A stretch of 64,000 nucleotides of DNA from Pseudomonadales bacterium (GCA_024234325.1 JACKOJ010000004.1:1-64000), one strand, 5' to 3'; positions 41,405 to 50,741 are shown, numbered from the stretch's first letter. The notes: generated from the sequence alone by a model not told the origin. Numbers and translations: made by a program.

Positions 41405-44008
41405 ATGAACAGCAAAGCCGACTTCAGCAACCACACCCCCATGATGCAGCAGTACCTGCGCCTGAAGGCCCAGCATCCCCACGAACTGCTGTTCTATCGC
41501 ATGGGCGATTTCTACGAATTGTTTTACGACGACGCCCGCAGGGCCTCCTCGATTCTCGACATCACCCTCACCGCACGCGGCAAGAGCGATGGCAAGGACA
41601 TCCCCATGTGCGGCATTCCCTTTCACGCCGCCGATCGCTATCTCGCGCGTCTGGTCGAGGCCGGTGTCTCTGTTGCCGTGTGCGAACAGATTGGCGACCC
41701 CGCCACCAGCAAAGGCCCCGTCGAACGTCAGGTTGTGCGCATCATCACCCCCGGCACGCTCAGTGACGAAGCCCTGCTCAGCGACCGCCGAGACAGCGTG
41801 CTGATGGCCGTAACCGGCAGCGACAGCAAACACGGCGACAACGCCCGCTTCGGCCTGGCCTGGCTGGACATCAGTGGCGGTCGCTTCACGCTGAGCGAAG
41901 TGGAATCTGCCGAAGGTTTGCTCGCGGAGATCGAACGTGTGAAGCCCGCCGAACTGCTGTGGAACGAAGAGATCGATGCTCTGACGCGCTTCGAGGCGCG
42001 CCAGGGAGCACGCCGCCGCCCGGTATGGGAGTTCGACCGGGAAAGCGCCTATCGCGCCCTGACCCAGCATTTTGCGACACGCGACCTGAAGGGCTTTGGC
42101 TGTGAAGACCTGCACCATTCCATCGAGGCCGCCGGCTGCCTGCTGGCCTATGCCCGTGAAACCCAACGGTCGCAGTTACCCCACGTGCAGACACTGCAAC
42201 TGGAACAGCCCGGCGATGCCCTGATTCTGGACGCGGCGAGCCGCCGCAACCTGGAGCTTGACCGCAACCTCTCCGGGGGCACCGACAATACGCTTATGTC
42301 CGTGCTGGACAATACCGCAACCGCCATGGGGGGACGCCTGCTGAGCCGCTGGCTGCACCGCCCGCTGCGGGACATTGCTACCCTGCAGCAGCGACAGCAG
42401 GTGGTGGCCACCCTGATCGAAGAGTACCGCTTCGAGCGGCTGCACCCGCTGTTGCACGAAATCGGCGACATCGAACGCATCCTGGCCCGCGTGGGCCTGC
42501 GCTCCGCCCGCCCGCGGGATCTGGCCCGCCTGCGCGATGCCCTGCTGACACTCCCCCGCCTGCAGGGAGAACTGAGCCGCATTGTGCAGAGCACTGGCAC
42601 GCCCCGTTTACAGGCACTGCAGGCTGAAATCGCTGACTTCCCCCACCTGGCCGAGCTGCTGCAACGGGCAATCATCGAGAATCCGCCCGTGGTGATTCGT
42701 GAAGGCGGCGTCATCGCGGAAGCTTACGACGCCGAACTGGACGAGCTGCGCAATCTCAGCAGCAATGCCGGGCAATACCTGGTGGACCTGGAGGTAAAGG
42801 AGAAGGCCCGCACCGGGCTGAGCACCCTGAAGGTCGGCTACAACCGCGTGCATGGCTATTACATCGAGGTCAGCAAGATTCAGGCGGGCGACATGCCTGC
42901 GGACTATATCCGCCGCCAGACCCTGAAGAACGCCGAGCGCTTCATCACCCCGGAACTGAAAGAGTTCGAGGACAAGGTGCTCAGCGCCAACAGCAAGGCC
43001 CTGAGCCGGGAAAAGGCGCTGTATGACGCACTGCTGGAGACACTTGCCGAAGACCTCGCCCCGCTGCTGGGCAGCGCTGCGGCCCTGGCAGAGCTGGACC
43101 TGCTGAACAATTTTGCCGAACGGGCGCGCACCCTGGACTTCTGCCAGCCCGAGCTCAGCGAGGCCCCGGGTATCGAGATTGAACAGGGACGGCACCCGGT
43201 GGTGGAGCAGGTAAGCGACGGCGTATTCGTGGCCAACGACGTGCACCTGGACAGCGAACGCCAGATGCTGATCATCACCGGCCCGAACATGGGCGGTAAA
43301 TCCACCTATATGCGTCAAACCGCCCTCATCGTGCTGATGGCCTTCACCGGCAGTTTCGTGCCTGCCCGCAGCGCCCGCATCGGTAGTGTGGATCGCATCT
43401 TTACCCGCATCGGCTCTTCCGACGACCTGGCCGGTGGACGCTCCACCTTCATGGTCGAGATGACCGAAACCGCCAATATCCTGCACAATGCCACCGCCCG
43501 CAGCCTGGTGCTGATGGACGAGGTTGGCCGGGGTACCAGCACCTTCGACGGCCTGTCCCTGGCCTGGGCCAGCGCCGTCTACATTGCGGAACGCCTGCAT
43601 GCCTGGACCCTGTTCGCCACCCACTATTTTGAGCTGACGGCGCTGCAGGAACGTTTTCCCAACGTTGCCAACGTGCACCTGGACGCCTCTGAGCACCAGG
43701 ATGGCATCGTCTTCCTGCATGCCGTCAAACCCGGCCCGGCCAACCAGAGCTATGGCCTGCAGGTGGCGCAACTGGCTGGCGTTCCCCTGCCCGTGATCAA
43801 GCAGGCACGGGAGAAGCTGCACGCGCTGGAACGCGAAAGCCTGCAACAGGCGGCAGGCAAGGCGGCGAAATCCGCAGCCCCGCTGCAGGCGGAGCTGTTT
43901 GCAGAGCCGGAGCATCCGGTGCTCACGCGACTGAAGTCCCTTGAACCCGATGATTTGAGTGCCCGAGCCGCACTGGAACTGCTCTACGAACTGAAACGGG
44001 AGCTGTGA
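41405..44008 (+). CDS. mutS: DNA mismatch repair protein MutS
   Basis: The 867-residue ATPase recognises mismatches. The mismatch-contacting motif is FYRMGDFYELF, with Phe-x-Glu. The ATPase motifs are ITGPNMGGKSTYMRQ and VLMDEVGRGTSTFDGLSLAW, and the C-terminal dimerisation region ends AALELLYELKREL. The start at 41405 (MNSKADFSNHTPMMQQYL) fits the family; a longer frame from 41306 would add 33 unrelated residues. No Shine-Dalgarno is visible. In related genomes it directly follows pncC/recA, but here the accessory block intervenes upstream. Confidence 0.97.
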   Translation: MNSKADFSNHTPMMQQYLRLKAQHPHELLFYRMGDFYELFYDDARRASSILDITLTARGKSDGKDIPMCGIPFHAADRYLARLVEAGVSVAVCEQIGDPATSKGPVERQVVRIITPGTLSDEALLSDRRDSVLMAVTGSDSKHGDNARFGLAWLDISGGRFTLSEVESAEGLLAEIERVKPAELLWNEEIDALTRFEARQGARRRPVWEFDRESAYRALTQHFATRDLKGFGCEDLHHSIEAAGCLLAYARETQRSQLPHVQTLQLEQPGDALILDAASRRNLELDRNLSGGTDNTLMSVLDNTATAMGGRLLSRWLHRPLRDIATLQQRQQVVATLIEEYRFERLHPLLHEIGDIERILARVGLRSARPRDLARLRDALLTLPRLQGELSRIVQSTGTPRLQALQAEIADFPHLAELLQRAIIENPPVVIREGGVIAEAYDAELDELRNLSSNAGQYLVDLEVKEKARTGLSTLKVGYNRVHGYYIEVSKIQAGDMPADYIRRQTLKNAERFITPELKEFEDKVLSANSKALSREKALYDALLETLAEDLAPLLGSAAALAELDLLNNFAERARTLDFCQPELSEAPGIEIEQGRHPVVEQVSDGVFVANDVHLDSERQMLIITGPNMGGKSTYMRQTALIVLMAFTGSFVPARSARIGSVDRIFTRIGSSDDLAGGRSTFMVEMTETANILHNATARSLVLMDEVGRGTSTFDGLSLAWASAVYIAERLHAWTLFATHYFELTALQERFPNVANVHLDASEHQDGIVFLHAVKPGPANQSYGLQVAQLAGVPLPVIKQAREKLHALERESLQQAAGKAAKSAAPLQAELFAEPEHPVLTRLKSLEPDDLSARAALELLYELKREL

Positions 44009-44126
44009 GCGGCGAATTCACTAAGGGATATCGGAAAAAGCATTTTCCTTGTTTGGGGCAACCTCTTTATAATGTCGCACTTCAAACGAGCCCCGATTGC
44101 CCGAACCATTCGAAAGTGGAGAGATC

Positions 44127-44459
44127 ATGACATTTGTTGTTGGCGAAAACTGCATCCTTTGCAAGCACACCGATTGCGTGGAAGTGTGCCCGGTGGACTG
44201 TTTCTACGAAGGCCCCAATTTTCTGGTCATTCACCCGGACGAGTGCATCGACTGCGCCCTGTGTGAGCCGGAGTGCCCGGTAGACGCCATCTACGCCGAA
44301 GACGAATTGCCGGAAGACCAGCAGCAGTTCCTGGCCCTGAACGCCGAACTGGCTGAGAAGTGGTCAAACATCACCGAAATGAAGCCCGCCATGGAAGAAG
44401 CCGAGAAGTGGAAAGACGTTCCCGGCAAGATCCAGTACCTGATCAAGGACGCAGGCTGA
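44127..44459 (+). CDS. fdxA: 7Fe-8S ferredoxin FdxA
   Basis: The 110-residue ferredoxin has the two cluster motifs CILCKHTDCVEVCPVDCF and CIDCALCEPECPVDAIY at the N-terminus. The helical C-terminal extension (LNAELAEKWSNITEMKPAME) is typical of the Azotobacter/Pseudomonas FdxA type. It carries low-potential electrons in the cytoplasm. ATG 44127 has GGAGA six bases upstream. The position after mutS and before rpoS is conserved in relatives. Confidence 0.96.
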   Translation: MTFVVGENCILCKHTDCVEVCPVDCFYEGPNFLVIHPDECIDCALCEPECPVDAIYAEDELPEDQQQFLALNAELAEKWSNITEMKPAMEEAEKWKDVPGKIQYLIKDAG

Positions 44460-44852
44460 GCAAAGGCGCGCCCTGGGCTCGCCCTCTTAATTCCCGGGAG
44501 ACAGTTGTGCACCACACTGTTCTCCCCGCCCCGCCGACAGCCGGGCAGCCGAAACCCACTCTCGCTGCCTTTCGCTGATTCCCGCCTCGCCAAACGGCCG
44601 ATTCCCTGCCCCCGACAACACCACCTGGCTTTTCAGCCATGATCTTTCACAAAGTGTCACCACCTGGAGGGCGTTGCGCTCGAAATATGTAATACCGTAA
44701 GAGACTGAGCGGTACTAACTCAGGGGAAAGGTCACCAGGACTCTAAAGAGAAGTGCTACTGAGTATGGGGGGACGTCGTGCGTCAGGAGTGGTGAGGTTT
44801 GTGCGAATCAAGGAACCTAACCCCTTGATTCTTGGATCTTGATTTTCTTCAA
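44460..44852. other. Intergenic region after fdxA
   Basis: This 393-bp stretch has no gene-like frame. A short inverted repeat AATCAAGG/CCTTGATT lies at about 44816-44837, close to the stop of the convergent small gene at 44853. The composition shifts to AT-rich near 44840. The remainder is unassigned. Confidence 0.6.
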
Positions 44853-45149
44853 TCAAACTAAAAACACCGCGTAAAATAATATTACAAGCAGAATTAGCAG
44901 GAAGAATACTTGCACTCCTTTTTTGCTCTCGATGAATCCAAGAAATTTGATATCCCTACTATAGTTTTCTGCCCCGCAATATGGACACTTAACTTTATTA
45001 AAATTATTCTGCACATAACCTGGATCTATTAGATTCTTTTGAGCCCTATGAATTCGATCTAAATTAAGGGAAAGCATGTCCTGGAGTATCGGATGATACA
45101 ACTCATTTCCAGTGGCATTGAATACCTTCTCACAACTACAGCATTTCAT
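44853..45149 (-). CDS. Small hypothetical protein with zinc-ribbon-like motifs and C-terminal TM
   Basis: The product of 98 residues (from ATG 45149; a GTG at 45167 would add 6) has two CxxC pairs (CCSCEKVF near the N-terminus and CPYCGAEN mid-protein), suggesting a small zinc ribbon. A C-terminal hydrophobic helix (VFFLLILLVILFYAVFLV) follows. I do not recognise a family. The DNA is clearly more AT-rich than its neighbours, and a fragment resembling the tail of an RHS or similar large protein lies immediately upstream. It may be the small partner gene of such a locus; that is inference. Expression is unproven. Confidence 0.5.
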   Translation of the reverse strand: MKCCSCEKVFNATGNELYHPILQDMLSLNLDRIHRAQKNLIDPGYVQNNFNKVKCPYCGAENYSRDIKFLGFIESKKGVQVFFLLILLVILFYAVFLV

Positions 45150-45153
45150 ATAT

Positions 45154-45507
45154 TTATCTGCAGCCACAACTCAGCCTCTCTATAGAATTAACCCAAGTCT
45201 TACCTACCACTGCAATTGCGGAAAAATCGAAACCAAGAGTAACTGATATCCCAGGAGTTGAAATGGCATTCCCCAATTGGGTGAAGCCAAGACTCAACCC
45301 AACCCCTGCCCCACCAAGGAACTTTCCTGGCACTGGACTAAAGGTTGCTCCTGCAGCCATAAGTGCAAATCTGCCAGCCACGTTTCTTGATTCTGGAAGA
45401 TGTGAAAAATCCTCGAATTTTGAACTTATGGTGATTGCAGCTCCTTTCTCACCAAATCCAGTCCCAGCACCAAGCGCCGAGGAGCGCACAAGAAGCTTGT
45501 GTCGCAA
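45154..45507 (-). pseudogene. C-terminal fragment of a large repetitive (RHS-like?) protein
   Basis: This open stretch of 117 codons encodes a Gly/Ala/Ser-rich segment (GGAGVGLSLGFTQLGNAIST, ISVTLGFDFSAIAVVGKTW) that resembles the tail of RHS or other large secreted repeat proteins. It has no convincing start codon, ribosome site or signal peptide, and its upstream end runs out of frame against an LRR-like fragment. I interpret it as the remnant 3' end of a lost or rearranged gene. Confidence 0.4.
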
Positions 45508-45741
45508 GATGGGGGACGAGTGATCGTTGTGGATGGTAAGGCGGCTTCCAGCGCATCCAGATCAGAGCACAGGATGTCCGTGTTGCCGGTCAGATCCAGT
45601 GTTTCGAGATTGCCCAAAGACTCCAACCCTGCCACATCCATGATGTCGCTGTTTGCGCAGTTCAAAGATGTGACCTCATCGGAACTCGCCCAGACGCTCA
45701 GGACCCTGCCCCGCAGAGTCCCAAGCGCACCGGCCCACAGC
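45426..45741 (-). pseudogene. Leucine-rich-repeat fragment
   Basis: The minus-strand frame just below rpoS encodes VAGLESLGNLETLDLTGNTD then CSDLDALEAALPSTTITRPP, a pattern of bacterial LRR proteins in which the Cys-containing unit ends the repeat domain. The frame stays open upward only by overlapping the end of rpoS in another phase, and it has no start. It then meets the RHS-like fragment in a different frame, so this is most likely debris of two genes joined by deletion. Confidence 0.45.
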
Positions 45742-46695
45742 CTACCAGCTCTCCGTATTGATCCCAGCCTCCGCCGCCAGTTCCCGCAATCGCGTCATGG
45801 CTTCGAGCTGAATCTGCCTGACCCGTTCGCGCGTCAGGCCAATTTCACGCCCCACCTGTTCCAGAGTGCCAGCGTCGTGCCCGTGAAATCCGAAACGACG
45901 CACAATCACTTCCGCCTGACGGGTGTTCAGCATGTGCAGCCAGCCCAGCACGGCTTCCTGAATCTGACGTTGTTCACAGGTGAAATCCGGTGAACCCTCC
46001 TCTCCGTCTGCCACCGTATCCAGAAGGGTTTGGTCCAGGCCGGGCAGCAAGGGGTTGTCCGCCGAAATCACGCGCTCGTTATACGCGAGTACTTTTTCAA
46101 CGTCCTTGAGCGGTTTGTTGAGCACCCTCGCGATGGTTTCCGGAAGTACCTCCTGGTCTTCCTCCTGCAACATTTCACGCGACACCCGCATGTAGGCGTT
46201 CAGTTCCTTGACGATATGAATCGGCAGGCGGATGGTACGCGTCTGGTTCATCAAGGCCCGCTCGATGGTTTGACGAATCCACCAGGTAGCATAGGTAGAA
46301 AAGCGGAACCCCCGTTCCGGATCGAATTTCTCCACGGCACGCAACAGCCCCAGATTTCCCTCCTGCACCAGATCCAGCAAGGCCAGCCCCCGGTTCAGGT
46401 ACCGGCGTGCAATTCTGACAACAAGTCGCAGATTGCTGACGATCATCCGGTGCCTGCCTACCACATCGCCTTCTCTGGCAAGGCGGCCAAAATGCACCTC
46501 CTGCGTGGCGGACAACAGGCTCGCGGCGCCAATCTCGTTCAGATAAAGCCTAGTGACATCGGGTTCATTTCTGCAGCTCGGGTTGAAGCCGCCTGCTACC
46601 TCGCGTATGTCCTTATCAAACTCCTCACCGTTTTCCTCTTTGCTGTTCCTGCTTACTGCGTTCGTGCGATCGTTCTTATTATCTTTATTGCTCAT
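45742..46695 (-). CDS. rpoS: RNA polymerase sigma factor RpoS
   Basis: The 317-residue sigma-70-family protein has region 1.2 (DVTRLYLNEIGAASLLSATQ), region 2 (NLRLVVRIARRYLNRGLALL, GFRFSTYATWWIRQTIERAL), region 3 and the region 4 HTH (LEQVGREIGLTRERVRQIQL). It directs general stress and stationary-phase transcription. ATG 46695 has AAGGAG at ideal spacing; an in-frame ATG at 46713 has none. It lies downstream of nlpD, where rpoS promoters are usually found, with fdxA on the other side of the decayed locus. Confidence 0.97.
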   Translation of the reverse strand: MSNKDNKNDRTNAVSRNSKEENGEEFDKDIREVAGGFNPSCRNEPDVTRLYLNEIGAASLLSATQEVHFGRLAREGDVVGRHRMIVSNLRLVVRIARRYLNRGLALLDLVQEGNLGLLRAVEKFDPERGFRFSTYATWWIRQTIERALMNQTRTIRLPIHIVKELNAYMRVSREMLQEEDQEVLPETIARVLNKPLKDVEKVLAYNERVISADNPLLPGLDQTLLDTVADGEEGSPDFTCEQRQIQEAVLGWLHMLNTRQAEVIVRRFGFHGHDAGTLEQVGREIGLTRERVRQIQLEAMTRLRELAAEAGINTESW

Positions 46696-46936
46696 GACAT
46701 TCTCCTTTGTCATTCACGGATCGTTTCACACAACACATCCTGCCCACCCTACTCATCCGGAAAATGAGTATTGCAGGCACGTCTATCACACCCCCTAATG
46801 TTGACGGGAAATTATCACGAGACAACAAGAGGCAACAACTCAATCGGGGAGAAGAGTCGAAAAAAGAGGAGAGATTGATTATTCCTTAACCGATTTGATT
46901 ACTAATTGAGCAGAACCACTCATTCAGAAATCCAGG
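46696..46936. other. rpoS leader / nlpD-rpoS intergenic region
   Basis: This AT-rich 241-bp region on the minus-strand path from nlpD to rpoS would hold a long rpoS leader. In other gammaproteobacteria such leaders fold over the ribosome site and are opened by small RNAs. I did not identify a specific structure. Confidence 0.5.
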
Positions 46937-48016
46937 CTAGCGTGGCGGGAGATATTGCGCGGGATCGGCGGGTTTGCCGTCAACACGGACTTCAAAATGG
47001 ATCAGTTCGGAGCCGCGGGTATCCACCCCCACTTCCGAAATCTTGTCGCCGGCGCGAATACGGGCGCCTTCGGTCACCAGCATGTTGCTGTTGTAGGAAT
47101 AGGCGCTCAAATGGCGTGCGCTGTGCCGGATAATGATCAAGTCTCCCTGCCCCTGGATTCCCCTGCCCGCATACACTACATCGCCATCGGCCGCGGCGTA
47201 GACGGGATCGCCACGGCGACCGCCGATATCAATGCCACGACTGGTGGTGGACGCCGATGCCGAGAAGCCACGCAGCACGCGTCCGTCCAGCGGCCACTGC
47301 CAGGCAATGCCATCGATCACCCGGCTGGGAGTATTGCCTGTGCGACGCTGGGCGACGGACTGTGCCGGGCGCTCACCGACCCTCAAGGAGGCATCCCCCG
47401 CCGGTGCTGCAGGAATCGCCGGGACACTGTCCAGGGCATTGTTGTTGACCCCACCGATATTCAGATTCAGCACCTGATTGGGGTAAATGGTATAGGGGGC
47501 AGACAGATTGTTGGCCAGGGCCAATGCGCGGTAATCCAGCGAATAGCGATAGGCGATGGAGTACAGGGTATCGCCCTGGGCGACGGTATGGGTTTGCCCC
47601 GCCAGCGAAGGGGTGGGCGCGGAAGCCGCGCTGATCGGCTGCTCGGGCGCAATGCCGGAACTCACCGGGCTGCCGCTGCCGTCAATGGGGGTACGGGAAA
47701 TTGCCCCTCGGCGAATACTGCCCGGCTCATTGGCCACGTTGACACTGACGCCCGGCGCAGGCTGCACACTCACGCCTGCCGCGATGGTGCGCGCCCCGCT
47801 GCTGCTGCCCGTGCTGCGGGCGGGTGCGGAGACCGGCGCAGAAGCGCCACCGCTGGTGGAATAGATGGCCGGCGCCTCACGCTCCAGCACCTGGCTCTGA
47901 TCATCCAGAGGCGCCTGATAACGCCCGCCACAGGCGGCAAGCAGCAGTGCAAGGCTGATGCAGGCTGCATTGGACAGGGCATGTCGGGTACTCAATGGGC
48001 GTCTGGCATGAATCAA
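46937..48016 (-). CDS. nlpD: NlpD: LysM and degenerate LytM lipoprotein, amidase activator
   Basis: The 359-residue lipoprotein has lipobox LAAC (Cys near residue 29), a low-complexity Ser/Ala/Pro linker, one LysM domain (about 140-190; HTVAQGDTLYSIAYRYSLDY) and a C-terminal M23/LytM domain. The zinc ligands of true endopeptidases are replaced (GIDIGGRRGDPVY instead of H-x-x-x-D), as in NlpD/EnvC activators of division amidases. No ATG exists in frame before the signal sequence; TTG at 48016 or 47995 must serve. It sits upstream of rpoS as usual. Confidence 0.93.
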   Translation of the reverse strand: MIHARRPLSTRHALSNAACISLALLLAACGGRYQAPLDDQSQVLEREAPAIYSTSGGASAPVSAPARSTGSSSGARTIAAGVSVQPAPGVSVNVANEPGSIRRGAISRTPIDGSGSPVSSGIAPEQPISAASAPTPSLAGQTHTVAQGDTLYSIAYRYSLDYRALALANNLSAPYTIYPNQVLNLNIGGVNNNALDSVPAIPAAPAGDASLRVGERPAQSVAQRRTGNTPSRVIDGIAWQWPLDGRVLRGFSASASTTSRGIDIGGRRGDPVYAAADGDVVYAGRGIQGQGDLIIIRHSARHLSAYSYNSNMLVTEGARIRAGDKISEVGVDTRGSELIHFEVRVDGKPADPAQYLPPR

Positions 48017-48037
48017 GGTCGTCGGTCTCGTGTCGCG

Positions 48038-48973
48038 TTATTGGTCTGTATGACTGCGGCTGATTCTTTCAAAAATCAGCACCAATGCAAAGCCCAGAAT
48101 GAACAGCAGGACCGTGGTAGGCACATCCGCTGCGCTGCCGCTGGCCGCTTCGTAGGCCCCCGGCAGAAGGTACTGCACCTCACCCGCCTGCTCCCCTGCC
48201 TGCCCCTGGGCCTGCAGCTTCCACGGCCACAGGACGACGACCGACGCCAGCAGCATGCCGGTGAGAAAGGCATAGGTCCTCTCACGATGGTGGCGAAAGG
48301 TCCAGGACAACAGATGGGAGAAACTGAGCAGCCCGGTGGCGCAGCCGGCGGCAAACACAACGATGGTGGCAATCTCCAGCCCGCGCAGCGCCGTCAGTAC
48401 CTGATCGTAGACCCCCAGAAGAATAAGAATGAAGGCGCCGGATATCCCCGGCAGGATCATGGCGCAGATCGCCACGGCACCGCACAGAAACAGATAGGCG
48501 TAGCCGGCATTCCCGGACACAGGATTCACCATGGCGGTCAACAGCGTCACCCCAACCCCCAGGATGAGCAGAAGCACATGAGCAGCCTGCCAATGTGCAA
48601 CCTGTCGCCGCAGAAACCAGGTGGATGCCAGCACGAGTCCGCAGAAAAACGCCATGAGTTGCGGGTAATGCGAGTCCAGCAGGTACAGCACCGTGCTGGC
48701 ACTCAGATACAGGCTGCTGACAATCCCCAACAGCAGAATCAGCAGAAAACTGCCATTGATGCCCTGCCAGAAACCCACAACACCTCGCCTGCAGTAGGCA
48801 GGCAGATTGCGCGGATCAAGATTGCGCAGCGAATGCACAAGTTCCTCGTAAATCCCCGTCATCACCGCGACAGTGCCACCGGAAACCCCCGGCACCGAAT
48901 CGGCCACCCCCATGGCCATGCCTTTGAGAAAGAGCACGATGCCCGGCTTTGTGCGCACAAACTCTTGCGTCAT
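48038..48973 (-). CDS. DUF368 membrane protein (undecaprenyl-phosphate translocase family)
   Basis: The 311-residue polytopic protein has about eight hydrophobic segments. Two conserved, inverted-repeat-like motifs are KGMAMGVADSVPGVSGGTVAV and CAMILPGISGAFILILLGVY. DUF368 proteins have been shown in other bacteria to recycle undecaprenyl phosphate across the membrane for envelope synthesis. ATG 48973 has GAGG upstream; the slightly longer frame begins with TTG. It is between pcm (8 bp gap) and nlpD (21 bp gap), probably co-transcribed. This gene is not part of the pcm-nlpD order I know from Pseudomonas. Confidence 0.9.
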   Translation of the reverse strand: MTQEFVRTKPGIVLFLKGMAMGVADSVPGVSGGTVAVMTGIYEELVHSLRNLDPRNLPAYCRRGVVGFWQGINGSFLLILLLGIVSSLYLSASTVLYLLDSHYPQLMAFFCGLVLASTWFLRRQVAHWQAAHVLLLILGVGVTLLTAMVNPVSGNAGYAYLFLCGAVAICAMILPGISGAFILILLGVYDQVLTALRGLEIATIVVFAAGCATGLLSFSHLLSWTFRHHRERTYAFLTGMLLASVVVLWPWKLQAQGQAGEQAGEVQYLLPGAYEAASGSAADVPTTVLLFILGFALVLIFERISRSHTDQ

Positions 48974-48981
48974 GCCTGTCC

Positions 48982-49638
48982 TCAATGCTGCAGGGAACCG
49001 ATGAACAGCGGCACGAAACGCACCGTCTCCACCAGTTGGTTGTCAAAGGTATCGCCGTGACGGGTAATCAGGCGCAGCTCCTGGCTGTCCTCCCCGCCAA
49101 CCGGAATAATGAGACGGCCACCCTCGGCAAGCTGCTGCAGCAGTTCCTGCGGAATCTGCTGCGGTGCGGCGGCGGCAATAATGGCGTCGAAGGGGCCTTT
49201 CTCCTTCCAGCCAAGACTGCCGTCGTCGTGCTTGCACTGCACGTTGTGCAGGCCAACGAGGCGCAGGTTACGCCGCGCTTTCTCCATCAGCGGCCGAATG
49301 CGTTCCACGGAATAGACCTTCTGTGCAAAGGGGGCAATGATGGCCGCCTGGTAGCCACAGCCGGTGCCAACTTCCAGCACCTTGCCCAGCTTGCCGTTCT
49401 CCAGATTGGGGTGGCCTTCCAGCACACGCTCGGTCATGCGGGCCACGATATAGGGTTGCGAGATGGTCTGGTTGTAACCAATGGGCAGTGCCACGTCTTC
49501 ATAGGCACGGTGCGCCAATGCCTCGTCCAGGAAAATATGCCGCGGGGTGCTGCGAATGGCATCCAGTACCCCCCAATGCTTGATGCCCTGTTCCAGCAGG
49601 CGTCCCACCAGGCGCTCGCGCGTGCGCTGGGATGTCAT
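48982..49638 (-). CDS. pcm: Protein-L-isoaspartate O-methyltransferase
   Basis: The 218-residue enzyme repairs isoaspartyl residues in aged proteins using S-adenosylmethionine. The start MTSQRTRERL matches family members. RHIFLDEALAHRAYEDVALP, QTISQPYIVARMTE and the SAM motif VLEVGTGCGYQAAI are present. The long upstream frame beyond 49638 runs antiparallel through truD phase and is discarded. Its gene partner surE is not present between pcm and truD; only 41 bp separate them. Confidence 0.95.
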   Translation of the reverse strand: MTSQRTRERLVGRLLEQGIKHWGVLDAIRSTPRHIFLDEALAHRAYEDVALPIGYNQTISQPYIVARMTERVLEGHPNLENGKLGKVLEVGTGCGYQAAIIAPFAQKVYSVERIRPLMEKARRNLRLVGLHNVQCKHDDGSLGWKEKGPFDAIIAAAAPQQIPQELLQQLAEGGRLIIPVGGEDSQELRLITRHGDTFDNQLVETVRFVPLFIGSLQH

Positions 49639-49679
49639 GCCGATACCCGCCAAATTCACCGTGCTGTTCACTGACCCGC

Positions 49680-50741
49680 TCACCCTGCTTCCTCGCCACT
49701 TGCCTCTTTCAGACAACAGATTTCCCGCAGCACCGTGGTGGCATAGCTCCCCGGTGGCAGGCCAAAATTCAGCTCCAGCGACTCGTCGTCGCCGAAGGTC
49801 CACTGCAGCGCCTGAACCAACAAACGCAGGCTGCGTCGTTCCTGTTTCAGGCCTACGTTCTCCAGCCCTGCACACAAATCTGCGTGGGCACTCGCCACGT
49901 CTCTTTCCAGGGCAGCCGCAGCGGCATGACTGCGCAGCTCTCCCAGCCCCCACAAAGCGCCCGTGGGATGGATATCGTGCTGTGCCAGACGCCCGGCCAG
50001 CACGGTGTCCCATGTGTCGGGAACAAACACGCTGCCTGTTCCCTCAAGGTTCATGACGTCGCCCTCCAGGTAGCGGTTCCAGCACCCTTCCTGTACCCGA
50101 CGACTCAGAATCTCATTGAACAGCAGCGAGCGCGCGGCGGAAATCAGCAGCCCGCGCCGGTAGCCCCTGCGCAGATACAGCTCGCCGGAAAAAAGGCGTC
50201 GCGCTTCCTGCACGTTGCGGTTCTCTCGCCCAAAACGCTGCTCGCCAAAATAATTCGGCACCCCGTGGTCGCGCACGGAGCACAAACGCTGCTCCAGGTC
50301 TTCACGGTTCACACCCGACAACTCGCGCAACACAATCCGGAAGTGGTTGCCAAGATGACTGCCGCGGCGAAGCTTGCGACTGTTTCTCGTTACCGCCAGG
50401 ATGCTGACGCCGGGCGCCGGCAACAGCGCCGTATCCAGTTCACGCCCTGGCACATAGATACTGAACCACTGTGTGCACACGCCCTGCCTGTCTTTCAGGC
50501 CGGCGTAACCAATATCCTGTTCGCGCACTCCTGCAAGCCGGGTCAGATGTCGCACGACATCCTGCGTGCTGACTCCACGTTTGCTGACCTGGATGCAGCA
50601 ATGCTCACCTTCCCCGGTCAGCGCAAACCCCAGATCTTCCGTCACCTGAAAGTCTTCGGCTTGCTGCTTGAACACGGCCTCGCAAGCAGGCGTGCCGAAG
50701 GCAAAAGACAGCGCGCCCAGTGCCTCTCTGGCCTCGCTCAT
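49680..50741 (-). CDS. truD: tRNA pseudouridine(13) synthase TruD
   Basis: The 353-residue enzyme modifies U13 of tRNA-Glu. It has DFQVTEDLGFALTGEGEHCC, the catalytic Asp region GYAGLKDRQGVCTQWFS, and GNHFRIVLRELSG followed by VPNYFGEQRFGRENRN, characteristic of TruD. Its start overlaps the ispF stop (ATGA). The conserved ispD-ispF-truD order continues into pcm. Confidence 0.96.
   Translation of the reverse strand: MSEAREALGALSFAFGTPACEAVFKQQAEDFQVTEDLGFALTGEGEHCCIQVSKRGVSTQDVVRHLTRLAGVREQDIGYAGLKDRQGVCTQWFSIYVPGRELDTALLPAPGVSILAVTRNSRKLRRGSHLGNHFRIVLRELSGVNREDLEQRLCSVRDHGVPNYFGEQRFGRENRNVQEARRLFSGELYLRRGYRRGLLISAARSLLFNEILSRRVQEGCWNRYLEGDVMNLEGTGSVFVPDTWDTVLAGRLAQHDIHPTGALWGLGELRSHAAAAALERDVASAHADLCAGLENVGLKQERRSLRLLVQALQWTFGDDESLELNFGLPPGSYATTVLREICCLKEASGEEAG

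Noticed and set aside
44460..44852. Riboswitch or small RNA gene after fdxA
   Set aside because: The region has some purine-rich blocks but no motif or conserved core that I could match to a known RNA family. A covariance-model search would be needed to claim one.
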